Source: Aliirhizobium wenxiniae (GTDB lineage Bacteria > Pseudomonadota > Alphaproteobacteria > Rhizobiales > Rhizobiaceae). Taken from it: a DNA stretch of 64,000 bases. The notes under the pieces were generated by a model. It saw nothing but the letters and a program-made list of their open reading frames with translations, ran no database searches and was not told the origin of the DNA. The DNA lies in NCBI RefSeq assembly GCF_019511445.1, contig NZ_JAEUAN010000023.1:1-64000 (forward strand). The letters run 5' to 3'. The position numbers were made by a program, and so were the translations under genes. Positions 31,417 to 40,604 of the stretch are shown here, piece by piece (position 1 is the stretch's first letter; every line of letters begins with the position of its first letter).

Positions 31417-32325
31417 TCAGAGAGCGGCGGCGCGCTTCATCCGTTCGGGCGCCAGGGCCCGCTTGCGATCACCCGGCGCCGCCGGAGCGACACCGAAGCG
31501 TGCGAGCGTATCTTCTAACGTGCCGACACGATCAGCCATACCTTCGGCGACAGCTTGGCTGGCGAGCACCATGCGACCCTGACCGAAGCCACTACGGACA
31601 ACCGACGACGCGACATTGCGACCGCTGGCGACACGATCGACGAACATGTCGTAAAATGCTTCAACTTGCTGCTGACGGTAGGCCAGAGCCTCCTCACTCA
31701 GCGGACCAAACGGGTTTGCTTCCGTTTTGAATGGTCCGGCGCTGATCAAGGTTTTCGTGACGCCGGCCTTTTCAAGGGCGGCCGCAACATTGTCATGGAC
31801 GGTGTAGACACCGATCGAACCAACCCAGCCCGAAGGCGTAACGACGATTTCGTCTGCGGCAGCCGCAATCCAGTATCCAGCGCTGGCTGCTGTGGAATTG
31901 ACCTGCGCGACAATCGGCTTCACGCCTCGGAAACTTGCGACAACTGCGGCGGCTTCATCGGTACCGGAGACAGCGCCACCGGGCGTATCGGTATCGAGGA
32001 TCACCGCCTTTACGCTATCGTCGTCTCGCGCCTGGCGCAATTGCTGCGCCAGTTGCTCAGTGCTCGTTCCACCACCGCCAGAGATGTTGCCCATCAGGTT
32101 CATGCGATTGGAGATGACGCCGCGCATCGGGATGATAGCAACCGAGCCCTCACGGCGCGCCACCGCCTTCGCCGTCTGTGGCGCAATGCGCGCCTCAATT
32201 TCCTCCGCCGAGAACTTTACGCCTTCAGCCTGCGCCGACAAGAAATCGATGATAGCCATCATCTTTTCCGGCTGCATTGCCCAGATCTCGGACGCGACAG
32301 CCATCAGAATATGAACGTATTTCAT
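31417..32325 (-). CDS. S49/ClpP-class prohead protease
   Basis: This 302-residue protease resembles SppA. VILDTDTPGGAVSGTDEAAA is the conserved strand, VNSTAASAGYWIAAAADEIV carries the catalytic serine in SAGYW, and ASGWVGSIGVY-type residues follow. It would process the capsid delta domain and scaffold. It starts four bases inside the portal stop (ATGA). A 97-bp gap without features separates it from the capsid gene. Confidence 0.9.
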   Translation of the reverse strand: MKYVHILMAVASEIWAMQPEKMMAIIDFLSAQAEGVKFSAEEIEARIAPQTAKAVARREGSVAIIPMRGVISNRMNLMGNISGGGGTSTEQLAQQLRQARDDDSVKAVILDTDTPGGAVSGTDEAAAVVASFRGVKPIVAQVNSTAASAGYWIAAAADEIVVTPSGWVGSIGVYTVHDNVAAALEKAGVTKTLISAGPFKTEANPFGPLSEEALAYRQQQVEAFYDMFVDRVASGRNVASSVVRSGFGQGRMVLASQAVAEGMADRVGTLEDTLARFGVAPAAPGDRKRALAPERMKRAAAL

Positions 32326-33674
32326 TCGGAATCGTCCTCCTCGTCGAGGTCTGTTGCATCCGGCTTGGCTGCGGTGTGATCGGCACTCTTGGCGCCGCTT
32401 GGCTGATAATTCGGATCGGTGGCACGCTGCAGGGTGACAAAGTTTGCCGGGACAAAATGGAAGTCACCGATCGGGCCGATACCGTCCTCGTCCTCTTTTG
32501 CCAGGATGGCGTTGGGAGACATGCCGCCGACGCCGAAAAGCTTATTGTAGAAGTCTGCGCGAGCCTTCATGTCGCCGCGCAACAGGGCGTTCATGTTGAA
32601 CTTGACGTAATAGCCCTTCTCGCGCTCTTCATCGGTGAACAGCTTGAAGTTCAGCTCTTCTTCCCAGGCATTCACCCAAGGATCGATGGTCTGCCGGACG
32701 AAGGCTATCATAAGCTGCTCAATGCCAGCGCCGAAGCTGGTTTGCTTCTCCTGGCTTTGCAGCAAGATAAGCGGCACATCGTAAATGCGGGCAATCTCCG
32801 CAATCTGAAACTCACGCGAGCCGAGAAACTGCGCATCTTCCGGCGGTATCGAGGTCTGGATGAACTTCATCCCCTCCTCAAGCACTTTGATTTTATGCGC
32901 GTTGTCGAGACCGCTCTGCTTTTCCAGAGAAGATGCCGGATTATCCGGCGAGGCCTTCTTTTCGCCGTTTGGGCCACGAAGGTTCTGATGAGCGGAAGCC
33001 GACAGCTTGCCCGGATGCATCAGAAAGCCGCCACTCTTGGCATCGTTTGCAAAGAACTTGGAGCCGAATTCCTCCATTGCGAGACCCCAGCCGATCGCCT
33101 GCCTTGCCATCGCAATTTGCGAGATGCCAACATAGCCGTCCTGACTCTGATCCATAATGTGGATGACATTGCCGCTATCGAGGTCGATCTGCTTGCCGTC
33201 AATGCGGGTGCGGAACCAATGATCGCCGTTTTCGCGCACCGGATGGGTCCGATCTGGCAGCAACGGGTACAGTCCGACTGCCTGATTTCGACCGTTACGC
33301 TCGATCTCCTGATATCCGTTACCCCAAAGAAGAGCATGCGCCTGCGTGGTTTTGCGCAACGTCCTGGAACTCATCAGCTGATTTGGACGAAGGCCAAGGA
33401 AAGCTGCGAATGGATGATCCTCCGCCGTCAAACGCCGCCGGCTTCCGTCCTCCATCGACTGATACATTGCCAGCGGAAAGCGCGCGATCGGGTTTGCGAT
33501 ACGATTGACGCAGGCATACACGACGGGCAGCTGCAGCGCATTGTATTCGCTGACGCGCGTCCCGGATTTGGTTTTGCTGCCGCCAATCGCCCTGACAAGC
33601 CAGCCCCCAGGGGAGGAGAAGCTACCGGCATCCTCATACGTCGAAGGCCGGAATATGGATGACATGAACCCCAT
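32322..33674 (-). CDS. Portal protein, HK97 family
   Basis: This 450-residue portal protein begins GFMSSIFRPSTYEDAGSFSS. It has conserved NALQLPVVYACVNRIANPIA and WGNGYQEIERNGRNQAVGLY. The dodecameric portal is the DNA gate of the head. Its start overlaps the stop of the small membrane protein gene by one base. Confidence 0.93.
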   Translation of the reverse strand: MGFMSSIFRPSTYEDAGSFSSPGGWLVRAIGGSKTKSGTRVSEYNALQLPVVYACVNRIANPIARFPLAMYQSMEDGSRRRLTAEDHPFAAFLGLRPNQLMSSRTLRKTTQAHALLWGNGYQEIERNGRNQAVGLYPLLPDRTHPVRENGDHWFRTRIDGKQIDLDSGNVIHIMDQSQDGYVGISQIAMARQAIGWGLAMEEFGSKFFANDAKSGGFLMHPGKLSASAHQNLRGPNGEKKASPDNPASSLEKQSGLDNAHKIKVLEEGMKFIQTSIPPEDAQFLGSREFQIAEIARIYDVPLILLQSQEKQTSFGAGIEQLMIAFVRQTIDPWVNAWEEELNFKLFTDEEREKGYYVKFNMNALLRGDMKARADFYNKLFGVGGMSPNAILAKEDEDGIGPIGDFHFVPANFVTLQRATDPNYQPSGAKSADHTAAKPDATDLDEEDDSE

Positions 33675-33823
33675 TATCGCCTCGCCATGCCGATGGCCGC
33701 CATGATGATGAGCGCCCCAGCCAGGATGAAGGCCGCCGGCTGATAGACGAGCCAGGCGCCATAGGACAGGATACCGAGACCGATCACGGCCAGAATGTCC
33801 GAAACTTCGAGCTTCGCCCTCAT
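33674..33823 (-). CDS. Small membrane protein between terminase and portal
   Basis: This 49-residue protein reads MRAKLEVSDILAVIGLGILS at the start and has two hydrophobic segments with a short break. It overlaps both neighbours (terminase stop by four bases, portal start by one), which supports translation. Small membrane proteins here are seen in other siphophages; the function is unknown. Confidence 0.7.
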   Translation of the reverse strand: MRAKLEVSDILAVIGLGILSYGAWLVYQPAAFILAGALIIMAAIGMARR

Positions 33824-35589
33824 AGGTAATCGACCTCTACTTCCAGAATGCCGCGATTTTCATAGATGGACGGTCCTTCAACCTCTTCCGCCATCGACAG
33901 CCCAACGGCCATGACAGAGGCCACGATGCCGTCGATCTTCTCGGCACTCTTCTTTTTCGTCGGCGCATAATTGAGGTTGTCGTCGAACTTGACCGCCGCA
34001 TTGCCGGCCATCCAGCGCAAAACGGGATGGCCGCCATGGTCGAGCTTTCCAGACATCACAAGCCGCTCAAAGAATTTGGTCGGCTCTCCCAGCGTCGGAA
34101 TCCCCTGACGCATTTTCAGGAACCGGCCCTCATCAGCGCCGTCATTCACCAGGTCAGTGTAAAGCTTCGTCGCATTCCAAGGGTCATAACCCACGAGTGC
34201 TACGTCGTAGCGCTCCATATCGGCAGCAACGGCGTTCTGGACAAAATTGTGATCAACGTAGTCACCGGGCGTCGTCTCCAGAGCGCCCATCCCGACCCAC
34301 TTCTCGTACGACACTCGGTCTTGCCGGGTGCGCTTGGCAACGATCTCCTCAGGGATCCAGAACCTCGCTGACAACACCCACCGGTCGAAGTCCTCATCCG
34401 GCGGAAATGCAAGAATGCGGGCGGTAATGTCCTCATTCGCGGAAACGTCGAAAGCGCTGAAGCAACGCCGCCCCTCCAGACCAATCCCATCGCGCCAATC
34501 CTTCCAGACTGCCTTGTCACTGGCGCATGCATCCCACTTTTTCAGGTTCAGCCAGCGTACGACAGCGTCAATCCACTGATTGGCGTGGTAGCAGCGAAAA
34601 TGCGCCTCAGCCCTCGGATTGTCGGCCGCAATAGCCGCCTCTCGCCGGAGAAACTGGACAGTGGGCGAGATCCCAAGTGAAGGATTTGCCTTCTTCCAGT
34701 TCTGCTCGTCCGCCCAATCGTCATCAGGATCGAGCGCGAAGATTACGACAAGCGTGGTCGGATCGTCTGTTGTGCCGTCGAGGATCGAGCGACTTTCTTC
34801 CCAAAGCTCCCAGCCTGTCCGGTTCGACTTCACACCTGCCGTGGAAGCATAAAGCTCGATCGGCTCAAGTCGCGTCCCGGTACCCTGTCGCAGGAAGTTC
34901 GCCAGATCCGGCGTCTCCCATTCGTGCATCTCGTCGCCGGCTATAACGGTCGGCGACTTGCCGTGTTTACCTTCCGGCTTGCCCGACAGAAGCTCAAATA
35001 AAGCCCTGATCTTTGGCAAGTAGATCGATTTCTTAAACAGCTGCGCATCCGACAGACCGGGCGCCAGGCTGATCATGGCTTTCATCTTGTTGAAGATGAT
35101 TGCCGCCTGTTTCTCGTCTCGGGCAAATACATATCCCTGACCGCCAACCACGCCATCCAGGATGAAGAACAGCAATGAAAGGGCCGCCAGAAACTCGGAC
35201 TTGCCGTTTTTGCGCGGAACCCACAGCATCAGCCGCCGGAAGATCCGCACATGCACGATCATCGGTTCGTCGGTCTGCTCGTCGATGATCTCCATCGGCG
35301 CTTTCCAGCCGACAAGTAGACGGACGATGCACTCTTGCCAGAAGCCGAGGCGGAATGGCTTACCAGCAAACCGGTCGTCGGTGAGCCGAAACACCCTTGG
35401 GAAGAGCGCTACAGCTGCATCGGCCTTTGCGTGATCGAACCAGGATCCGGCTACGCGCGAGCACCGCTCCCACGCTGTACGAACCCAGGTCCAACCATGA
35501 GTGTCGACGGCGCGCTGAACCCATTCCGGTTCCGGCCACAGCAAATGGCCCGCGCTCGCCTGTATTGCGCCAGCGGAAACACTTTCCAT
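33820..35589 (-). CDS. Terminase large subunit
   Basis: This 589-residue DNA-packaging motor has a Walker A-like motif in LWVPRKNGKSEF (about 122-133). The Walker B-like VIAGDEMHEWETPD follows, then a C-terminal nuclease domain with CFSAFDVSANEDITARI. It fits the Terminase_1 family used by HK97-like phages. It follows the small subunit by four bases. Confidence 0.93.
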   Translation of the reverse strand: MESVSAGAIQASAGHLLWPEPEWVQRAVDTHGWTWVRTAWERCSRVAGSWFDHAKADAAVALFPRVFRLTDDRFAGKPFRLGFWQECIVRLLVGWKAPMEIIDEQTDEPMIVHVRIFRRLMLWVPRKNGKSEFLAALSLLFFILDGVVGGQGYVFARDEKQAAIIFNKMKAMISLAPGLSDAQLFKKSIYLPKIRALFELLSGKPEGKHGKSPTVIAGDEMHEWETPDLANFLRQGTGTRLEPIELYASTAGVKSNRTGWELWEESRSILDGTTDDPTTLVVIFALDPDDDWADEQNWKKANPSLGISPTVQFLRREAAIAADNPRAEAHFRCYHANQWIDAVVRWLNLKKWDACASDKAVWKDWRDGIGLEGRRCFSAFDVSANEDITARILAFPPDEDFDRWVLSARFWIPEEIVAKRTRQDRVSYEKWVGMGALETTPGDYVDHNFVQNAVAADMERYDVALVGYDPWNATKLYTDLVNDGADEGRFLKMRQGIPTLGEPTKFFERLVMSGKLDHGGHPVLRWMAGNAAVKFDDNLNYAPTKKKSAEKIDGIVASVMAVGLSMAEEVEGPSIYENRGILEVEVDYL

Positions 35590-35593
35590 ACGC

Positions 35594-36223
35594 TCAATTC
35601 ATGCGCCCCGGTGGCGGGGAGTTAAACGACGCCAGGGCGCCGACCACATCTTCGGGCTGCGCCTGTGGCGGCTGGGGTTCCGTCTCGTCTTCGGCTCGCG
35701 GCGACGAAGGCTTTTCGGCGCCGAACAGGTCACCGAAGTCTGCGCCGAGGCCGCGCGCTGCAGCCTGGTCGCGCATGATCTTGTACCGGGCATCCGGTCG
35801 CATACCGAAGGTGGCTTCCATCTCGCGGAGCATCTTTTCGAGATCCTGCACCGCCTGAAATGCGGGATGCCGCTTTTTTGTGGGCTTGCCGTTGGTATCC
35901 TCGGCGTCGAACCACGTCCCCTCTTTCTGCACCGCCAAATCCGCTGCGATCCATTCGACCACGTATCGGCAGTAACGGGCGAAAGGGCTGGCATCGAGTG
36001 TCGACAGCAGGTTGAGGCGAGCGAGCTGCGGTGCGAGATCGTTCCAGACCTCGGTTGCCTTGCGGCTACGCTTCAACCACTTCGGAGGTCGAACGCCGCT
36101 AATGGCGATCGGCGATGACGCCTTTTTCGACCGTTCCGTTTGAACTTCCTTCTGCGTCATCCGCTTTCCGGGCGCTCCTTTGTCGGCCTGTTGCTCTGGT
36201 GTATCGGGCTTGCGACCACGCAT
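35594..36223 (-). CDS. Terminase small subunit, P27 family
   Basis: This 209-residue protein starts MRGRKPDTPEQQADKGAPGK, a typical P27-family opening with a basic, DNA-binding N terminus. VRPPKWLKRSRKATEVWNDL and ARYCRYVVEWIAADLAVQKE match the family's helical core. The C terminus is acidic and proline-rich. GGAGG precedes the start at 36223. Confidence 0.88.
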   Translation of the reverse strand: MRGRKPDTPEQQADKGAPGKRMTQKEVQTERSKKASSPIAISGVRPPKWLKRSRKATEVWNDLAPQLARLNLLSTLDASPFARYCRYVVEWIAADLAVQKEGTWFDAEDTNGKPTKKRHPAFQAVQDLEKMLREMEATFGMRPDARYKIMRDQAAARGLGADFGDLFGAEKPSSPRAEDETEPQPPQAQPEDVVGALASFNSPPPGRMN

Positions 36224-36347
36224 CGTGTTGCCCTCCATCATTCAGGCATCAGGAAAAAAAGTTTTCGCCAATTTCGCGGAGACAGACGCGAGCACACCCA
36301 CCGGTGTGGGCCCTCTACCCTCTGAACTTTCGACCCGCCCCCCCCTC
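36224..36347. other. Candidate cos/packaging region
   Basis: This is the 124-bp gap between the HNH gene and the terminase small subunit. In HK97-like cos phages the HNH gene and cos flank each other here. It contains a GTGGG/CCCAC dyad near 36297-36310, an 8-C run near 36338 and an AT-rich tract near 36254. No cut position can be assigned from sequence alone. Confidence 0.3.
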
Positions 36348-36674
36348 TCAGGACTCGGATCGCTCCATCCGCTGCTTTTCGGATCGGTGGCAGGTCGGGC
36401 AAAGCGACTGGAAGGGGCCACCCCAGAACTTGACCGGATCGCCGCGATGTCGCTCGATGTGGTCACAGTCAGTTGCGGCGGTGACGCGTCCAGCATCTTC
36501 GCACATCCGGCAAATCGGCTCGCGGGTCAGTTGAAGCTTGGCTATCGCTTTCCATCGAGCGGTAAAATACCACCTGCGCCATGGTCGCTTACTGCGCTCC
36601 CGATCGTATTCCCGTTCCCGCTCTTCGGCTGGAGCCATGTGGGAAGGACGGAAAGACTTCGGTTTGCTCGCCAT
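36348..36674 (-). CDS. HNH endonuclease (packaging-associated)
   Basis: This is a 108-residue nuclease. ICRMCEDAGRV gives one CxxC, TDCDHIERHRGDPVKFWGGP is the HNH core, and SLCPTCHRSEKQR supplies the second CxxC and the last histidine. In cos-type phages this small nuclease works with terminase to cut packaged DNA. A 167-bp stretch upstream (36675-36841) holds no gene. Confidence 0.88.
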   Translation of the reverse strand: MASKPKSFRPSHMAPAEEREREYDRERSKRPWRRWYFTARWKAIAKLQLTREPICRMCEDAGRVTAATDCDHIERHRGDPVKFWGGPFQSLCPTCHRSEKQRMERSES

Positions 36675-36841
36675 ACCCTAGATACGCGAAAGGCGACCGT
36701 GAGGCCGCCTTGTTATTTATCTACCCATAGCAGTAGCACTTGCTCTGAATCGGTGCCTCGCTCGGGAGACTGCTAGAGCTGGGTCCGGGCGCGAGAGCGA
36801 AGGTCACTAAGAACCGGATCAACCAATGGTAAGATTTCTAC

Positions 36842-37498
36842 TCACAAACGACGAAGCATTGCAAGAGGGATTAGGATCGGTGTCTTTCTACCGAAAATAT
36901 CAATCTCAACCACTGGGGTGCCTTTACCTGTGCCACCGAAGGCAACGATGTACCCCTCGAATGAAGAGAAAGGCCCTTCCTTTACGAGTATCTTGGATCC
37001 TACCGGAATGGCGCTGCTTTCCACCTCCCAATCGTATGCACCACTCTCTGCCATCTCCATGAAATGTTTGTGAGAATCATCACTTATTGGGAATGGGCGT
37101 TCCCATCCTCCAATGATCCCACGAACATGTTCGAAGCCCAAGATAGCTTTCATAGCTCTGGGCGAATGAGCGCATCGAACGAAGGTATAGCCCATAAAAA
37201 CCGGCTTCTCAGAAGGTGGGATTTCCTTGTGATGCCGCCTCCGTTTCGGGCCTTTACACACAGGAACGGACGCCTCAATGTCATGCGACAAGAGTGCCTT
37301 TTCCACAGCGTGCTCTCTGCCAGGCCATACATGGACGATGATCCATGACGAAGACAGAGAGTGATTCTCTGCGAATCGGCGCGTTGCTGCATCGATACAG
37401 GCCTTCCGGTTCGCTTCATCGGCAGATAGCTTTTCCAGCTTCAGCATTCCCTCGACCGAGATGAAACCAGCAAGTGAGTGATCTTTAAATTGCATCAT
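36842..37498 (-). CDS. Phage NusG-like transcription antitermination protein
   Basis: This 218-residue protein has an NGN domain at about 50-150: SSWIIVHVWPGREHAVEKAL, then PPSEKPVFMGYTFVRC, the NusG-type core. A KOW domain at 165-218 reads GSKILVKEGPFSSFEGYIVA and IFGRKTPILIPLAML. It resembles NusG/RfaH, which bind RNA polymerase. It is the last early gene before the late operon, so it probably lets polymerase read through the 25-kb late transcript. It is clearly not the housekeeping nusG, which lies by ribosomal protein genes. Confidence 0.85.
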   Translation of the reverse strand: MMQFKDHSLAGFISVEGMLKLEKLSADEANRKACIDAATRRFAENHSLSSSWIIVHVWPGREHAVEKALLSHDIEASVPVCKGPKRRRHHKEIPPSEKPVFMGYTFVRCAHSPRAMKAILGFEHVRGIIGGWERPFPISDDSHKHFMEMAESGAYDWEVESSAIPVGSKILVKEGPFSSFEGYIVAFGGTGKGTPVVEIDIFGRKTPILIPLAMLRRL

Positions 37499-38627
37499 CG
37501 TCGCTCCGCTCCCTCGCTACGGCATTCCTGAAATCTTCCATGGCCTCTTCCGGCGATCCGCCAATCGGGAAGAAAAGCCAATCCATCTTCTCCGGCATCC
37601 ACGGCCAGCCCATGAGTGCGTGGAGATCCCGCCATCTTTGGGCCTTGTCGCTGTCGCGGCGGACACTCTCGAAACCCTCAGAGATTTTCACCAACCATGG
37701 CGCGACGGTCATTCCCTCGGCCATTTCGGCGCGTTCGTGCATAGTCACGACCTTCGGCCATCCATACCGCAGCCGGCGCTCTCGCTTGATCGTCTCGGCA
37801 GCCTCGCCGCCCTGGCGAAGCTGCGCCATCTGAAACGCTGTCGGAGGAACGCGAGGCTCGATCGGATCATTCAGCAACTCAGCCAAACGCCTAGCGCTCC
37901 AAGCCTTGCTGAACGCGTTGTGCAAAACCGTCCTCTCGCTTTCCGGCGGTAGTTCGGGGATTTTTGTCCATCCTCGACTTTTTAGGAACGAGGCTGCAGC
38001 CGCCCTGTCGGATTTCTTGACCTGCATGAGGATATCCGGCGCCCTGCGAACACACTCGGCTCGCTCTTCGGCCGAAAGGGAATTCCAGGTGTTTCGGGCG
38101 TAGCTCACGTCGCCCCTGTCCCAAGCTGCGAACCAACGGGTGAATTCAAGCTCGGATTTTTTCTGCTCCTGCCGATCTTCAGAACGCTCGCGCACACCCA
38201 CTCTGAGAGTTGATGGTTCTAATGGTGGTTCTATTACGGTTCGGGTGACACCGTGACACCCGTCTCCGTCGTCTGTGTCACCCCTCTCTGCAGGATTGTC
38301 ACCCGTCTCGACCGTTTGGACGGGTGACACACTGTCACCCGTATTCGCTGGTTTGTAAGCGAAGAGCTTCGCAAGATCGAAGTCATAAGCATTGGCAATT
38401 CCCGGCCGTCCCGTCGCCTCTTTTACAACGACGAGGATGCCTTCCTGCACGAAGTCTGCAAGAATGCGCTGTATGGTCCGCTCGGAAAGCTCCGTCTCGC
38501 TCGCAAGCCTCCTCACGCCGGGATAGATGCCGCGCCCCTCGTCGTCAGCGAAGTCAGCCAGGCGAACTGCCAGAAGTTTTCGATTGCAGCCGCCAAGGTT
38601 CATGCGGAACAAGCGGCTCATGATCAT
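37485..38627 (-). CDS. Winged-helix replication initiation-like protein
   Basis: This is a 380-residue protein. Residues 1-70 form a winged helix (RKLLAVRLADFADDEGRGIY and SERTIQRILADFVQEGILVV) of the type in phage replication proteins. A variable acidic middle follows, then a helical region WFAAWDRGDVSYARNTWNSL. It lies with a DNA methyltransferase and regulators, so DNA replication is the likely role. The start is in the ATGATCATG context at 38627, 5 bp after the preceding stop. Confidence 0.72.
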   Translation of the reverse strand: MIMSRLFRMNLGGCNRKLLAVRLADFADDEGRGIYPGVRRLASETELSERTIQRILADFVQEGILVVVKEATGRPGIANAYDFDLAKLFAYKPANTGDSVSPVQTVETGDNPAERGDTDDGDGCHGVTRTVIEPPLEPSTLRVGVRERSEDRQEQKKSELEFTRWFAAWDRGDVSYARNTWNSLSAEERAECVRRAPDILMQVKKSDRAAAASFLKSRGWTKIPELPPESERTVLHNAFSKAWSARRLAELLNDPIEPRVPPTAFQMAQLRQGGEAAETIKRERRLRYGWPKVVTMHERAEMAEGMTVAPWLVKISEGFESVRRDSDKAQRWRDLHALMGWPWMPEKMDWLFFPIGGSPEEAMEDFRNAVARERSDDDAI

Positions 38628-38632
38628 AATGC

Positions 38633-40195
38633 TCACGGACCGACCTCCGATCCTGCGCACTCCAGTTCTTCCGCAGTCTCCTGTTGCGTCCCGGCCTCGA
38701 ATCCCCATGCTGTCCATCCCGGCCGTGCAGAGCGCGAAAACATTTCAAGCTTCGGCACGCCGGGATACAGACGGTCGATCGTATCGGCATAGAATTCCGG
38801 CTTCGCACTGTGGCGGCCCTTGGCTTCACTATGTACCGTGTGCGGCTGTGTGCCAGGGAGCGGCGCCAGAGGGCTTCCGCGCTTGCCGATCAACAGTAGC
38901 TCGTGCCGGTCGCGGCCCCAATAGCCGGTTCCGGCCACTTCCTTGTCCCAGATCCAGTGATGCACATAGGAAAATCCCCAGGCATCCATAACCTTCAAGG
39001 CATCGAGCAGCATCGGATTTGTGGCCCAGAGAAACAGTACCGCATCCGCCTTGGCGGGCGTGCCGATCTTTTCGAAAAGTCCGCAAATGTCATCCGTGCT
39101 CATGGTCGGGTAGTGATTTTCCGGACTCTTGTCGCGCCCAGTCACCTCCGAATAGACACCGAATTTCCAAGGCGGATCGGCGTAGATGATCGAGAATTTA
39201 TGCGCGACCTGCCCGGCCTTGGCCTCGCCGGCCGTCGCGACATGGGCCATATGTGTAAGCCGCACAGCATGGCGGATCTTGGAAAGCTCCTGCCGGTTTT
39301 CTTTCACCTCGGCGGCCTTGCGCTTCTCGTCGTCGAGCGCTGCCTTCACATACAGGACCTGATTTTTGATCGGCACCTGCTTCAGCCGATCGAGAAAAGC
39401 GCCGCTGTTGAGCCGCGAGCCACGGATCATATGCAGCGCCATATCGTCTATCTTCGATCCCCTTGCGGCGTCTCGCTCGATCGTCTTTCTGCTTTGGCCA
39501 GTTACCTGCGCGGTCGCTTCTGCAAACGACAACTTGTCGCTTGCAGCGCCGCTCTTGGCCTTTCCGCCCGAAACGTGCTGAGCCGTCTCAGGGTTTTTGA
39601 GCAGATAAATCTCCTTCCGCCGATGCGTGAACAGTGCCCGGTCGGCAGGCGTCAGCTCTGATCGGGCAAGATTTTCGTCGATTTCCCACAGCTCGGCATC
39701 GAGATCGTCGCCATTCTCATGGAAGCAGTCGATATAGGCATGGCCGAGCTGCCGCATCGCCTCTAGGCGGTGCCCGCCAGCGGAGAGCCTCACATGCGCG
39801 TCCAGCACTGTCCCAAAGACGGTAATCGGGGTTTTCAGACCAAGCTCGCGGATAGACGCCATGATGGAAACCACGCGCGCCTGGTCGACGGGTCGCAACC
39901 GCTCGCCTACCTCAATCGTGTCGATCTTTCGCCGGAAGACGTGGCGCTTGTCGTTGAAGCCTCCGCGCTCGCCGGCCTTCGCAGCGGCTTCGACGGCGCC
40001 ATGCATCTGACTGCCCTTGGCAGAGAAGGTGAAGACCTTGCCGTTCTTGATGTCGCGGTCCAGCATGCCCTTTTGGTGCATGCGCATGCAAACGCGGAAG
40101 AAACCGTCATCGGCGCAGGTGAATGATCCGTGCTCGCGCAGGGCGGCAATCACCTCTTGTGCCCGTTCGCCGGCTGTCTGGTGGGAATTACTCAT
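38633..40195 (-). CDS. ParB-like domain fused to MT-A70 adenine methyltransferase
   Basis: This 520-residue protein starts SNSHQTAGERAQEVIAALRE. A ParB/Srx-type domain at about 90-190 contains SAGGHRLEAMRQLGHAYIDC. A helical DNA-binding middle follows. The C-terminal N6-adenine methyltransferase has DPPW (340-343) as its catalytic motif. Such fusions occur in rhizobial phages and are thought to methylate phage DNA, perhaps against restriction. The start at 40195 overlaps the small gene upstream (ATGA). Confidence 0.85.
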   Translation of the reverse strand: MSNSHQTAGERAQEVIAALREHGSFTCADDGFFRVCMRMHQKGMLDRDIKNGKVFTFSAKGSQMHGAVEAAAKAGERGGFNDKRHVFRRKIDTIEVGERLRPVDQARVVSIMASIRELGLKTPITVFGTVLDAHVRLSAGGHRLEAMRQLGHAYIDCFHENGDDLDAELWEIDENLARSELTPADRALFTHRRKEIYLLKNPETAQHVSGGKAKSGAASDKLSFAEATAQVTGQSRKTIERDAARGSKIDDMALHMIRGSRLNSGAFLDRLKQVPIKNQVLYVKAALDDEKRKAAEVKENRQELSKIRHAVRLTHMAHVATAGEAKAGQVAHKFSIIYADPPWKFGVYSEVTGRDKSPENHYPTMSTDDICGLFEKIGTPAKADAVLFLWATNPMLLDALKVMDAWGFSYVHHWIWDKEVAGTGYWGRDRHELLLIGKRGSPLAPLPGTQPHTVHSEAKGRHSAKPEFYADTIDRLYPGVPKLEMFSRSARPGWTAWGFEAGTQQETAEELECAGSEVGP

Positions 40196-40380
40196 CGTTT
40201 CGATCTCCGCTCGATCGAGCGCGCGACGACATCGACCCGCCGCCCTAGCGTGAGGCGGTTGGCGATCTCGCAAGGATGATAGGGAAAATCCGCCTGCGCG
40301 ATGGCGCGGCGGATGCGGTCTGGCAGGGCATCGAAAGTCTTCATGATCTCGATGCGTGGCACTGGCGACAGGACATCCAT
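40192..40380 (-). CDS. Small early protein
   Basis: This 62-residue basic protein (TFDALPDRIRRAIAQADFPY; RLTLGRRVDVVARSIER) overlaps both neighbours by ATGA junctions. That makes it a likely translated member of the early operon. No family is confidently recognised. The start is ATG 40380. Confidence 0.65.
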   Translation of the reverse strand: MDVLSPVPRIEIMKTFDALPDRIRRAIAQADFPYHPCEIANRLTLGRRVDVVARSIERRSKR

Positions 40381-40601
40381 CACTCGCACCTCGCCAGTTT
40401 GTCGAGATACGCCGCGCCAGCCTCGGTCACGTCGACGAGCGCCGCGCCTCGATTGATGCGGCGAAGATATCCGGCGTTGATGCAGGTCATCGCCAGTTCC
40501 AACTCGTCGGCTTCCGGCTTCATCGGCGCACCTGCAAAACGCACGCGGCGCAGGAATGTCCGCGCCGCCGTGCCGATGGGTTCTATCGATGTCGAGTGCA
40601 T
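40380..40601 (-). CDS. Small early protein
   Basis: This 73-residue protein reads HSTSIEPIGTAARTFLRRVR and later NRGAALVDVTEAGAAYLDKL. That ending looks like the wing of a winged-helix domain, so DNA binding is possible. It overlaps the next gene by ATGA. The function is unknown. Confidence 0.6.
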   Translation of the reverse strand: MHSTSIEPIGTAARTFLRRVRFAGAPMKPEADELELAMTCINAGYLRRINRGAALVDVTEAGAAYLDKLARCE

Positions 40602-40604
40602 CGC

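Noticed and set aside
29772..31730. 652-codon plus-strand frame opposite the capsid gene
   Set aside because: It is a shadow of the HK97 capsid and protease genes in GC-rich DNA. It has no start signal or domain.
36842..37498. Housekeeping NusG
   Set aside because: The gene lies within phage genes, not next to secE or ribosomal protein genes, and its NGN domain is divergent.
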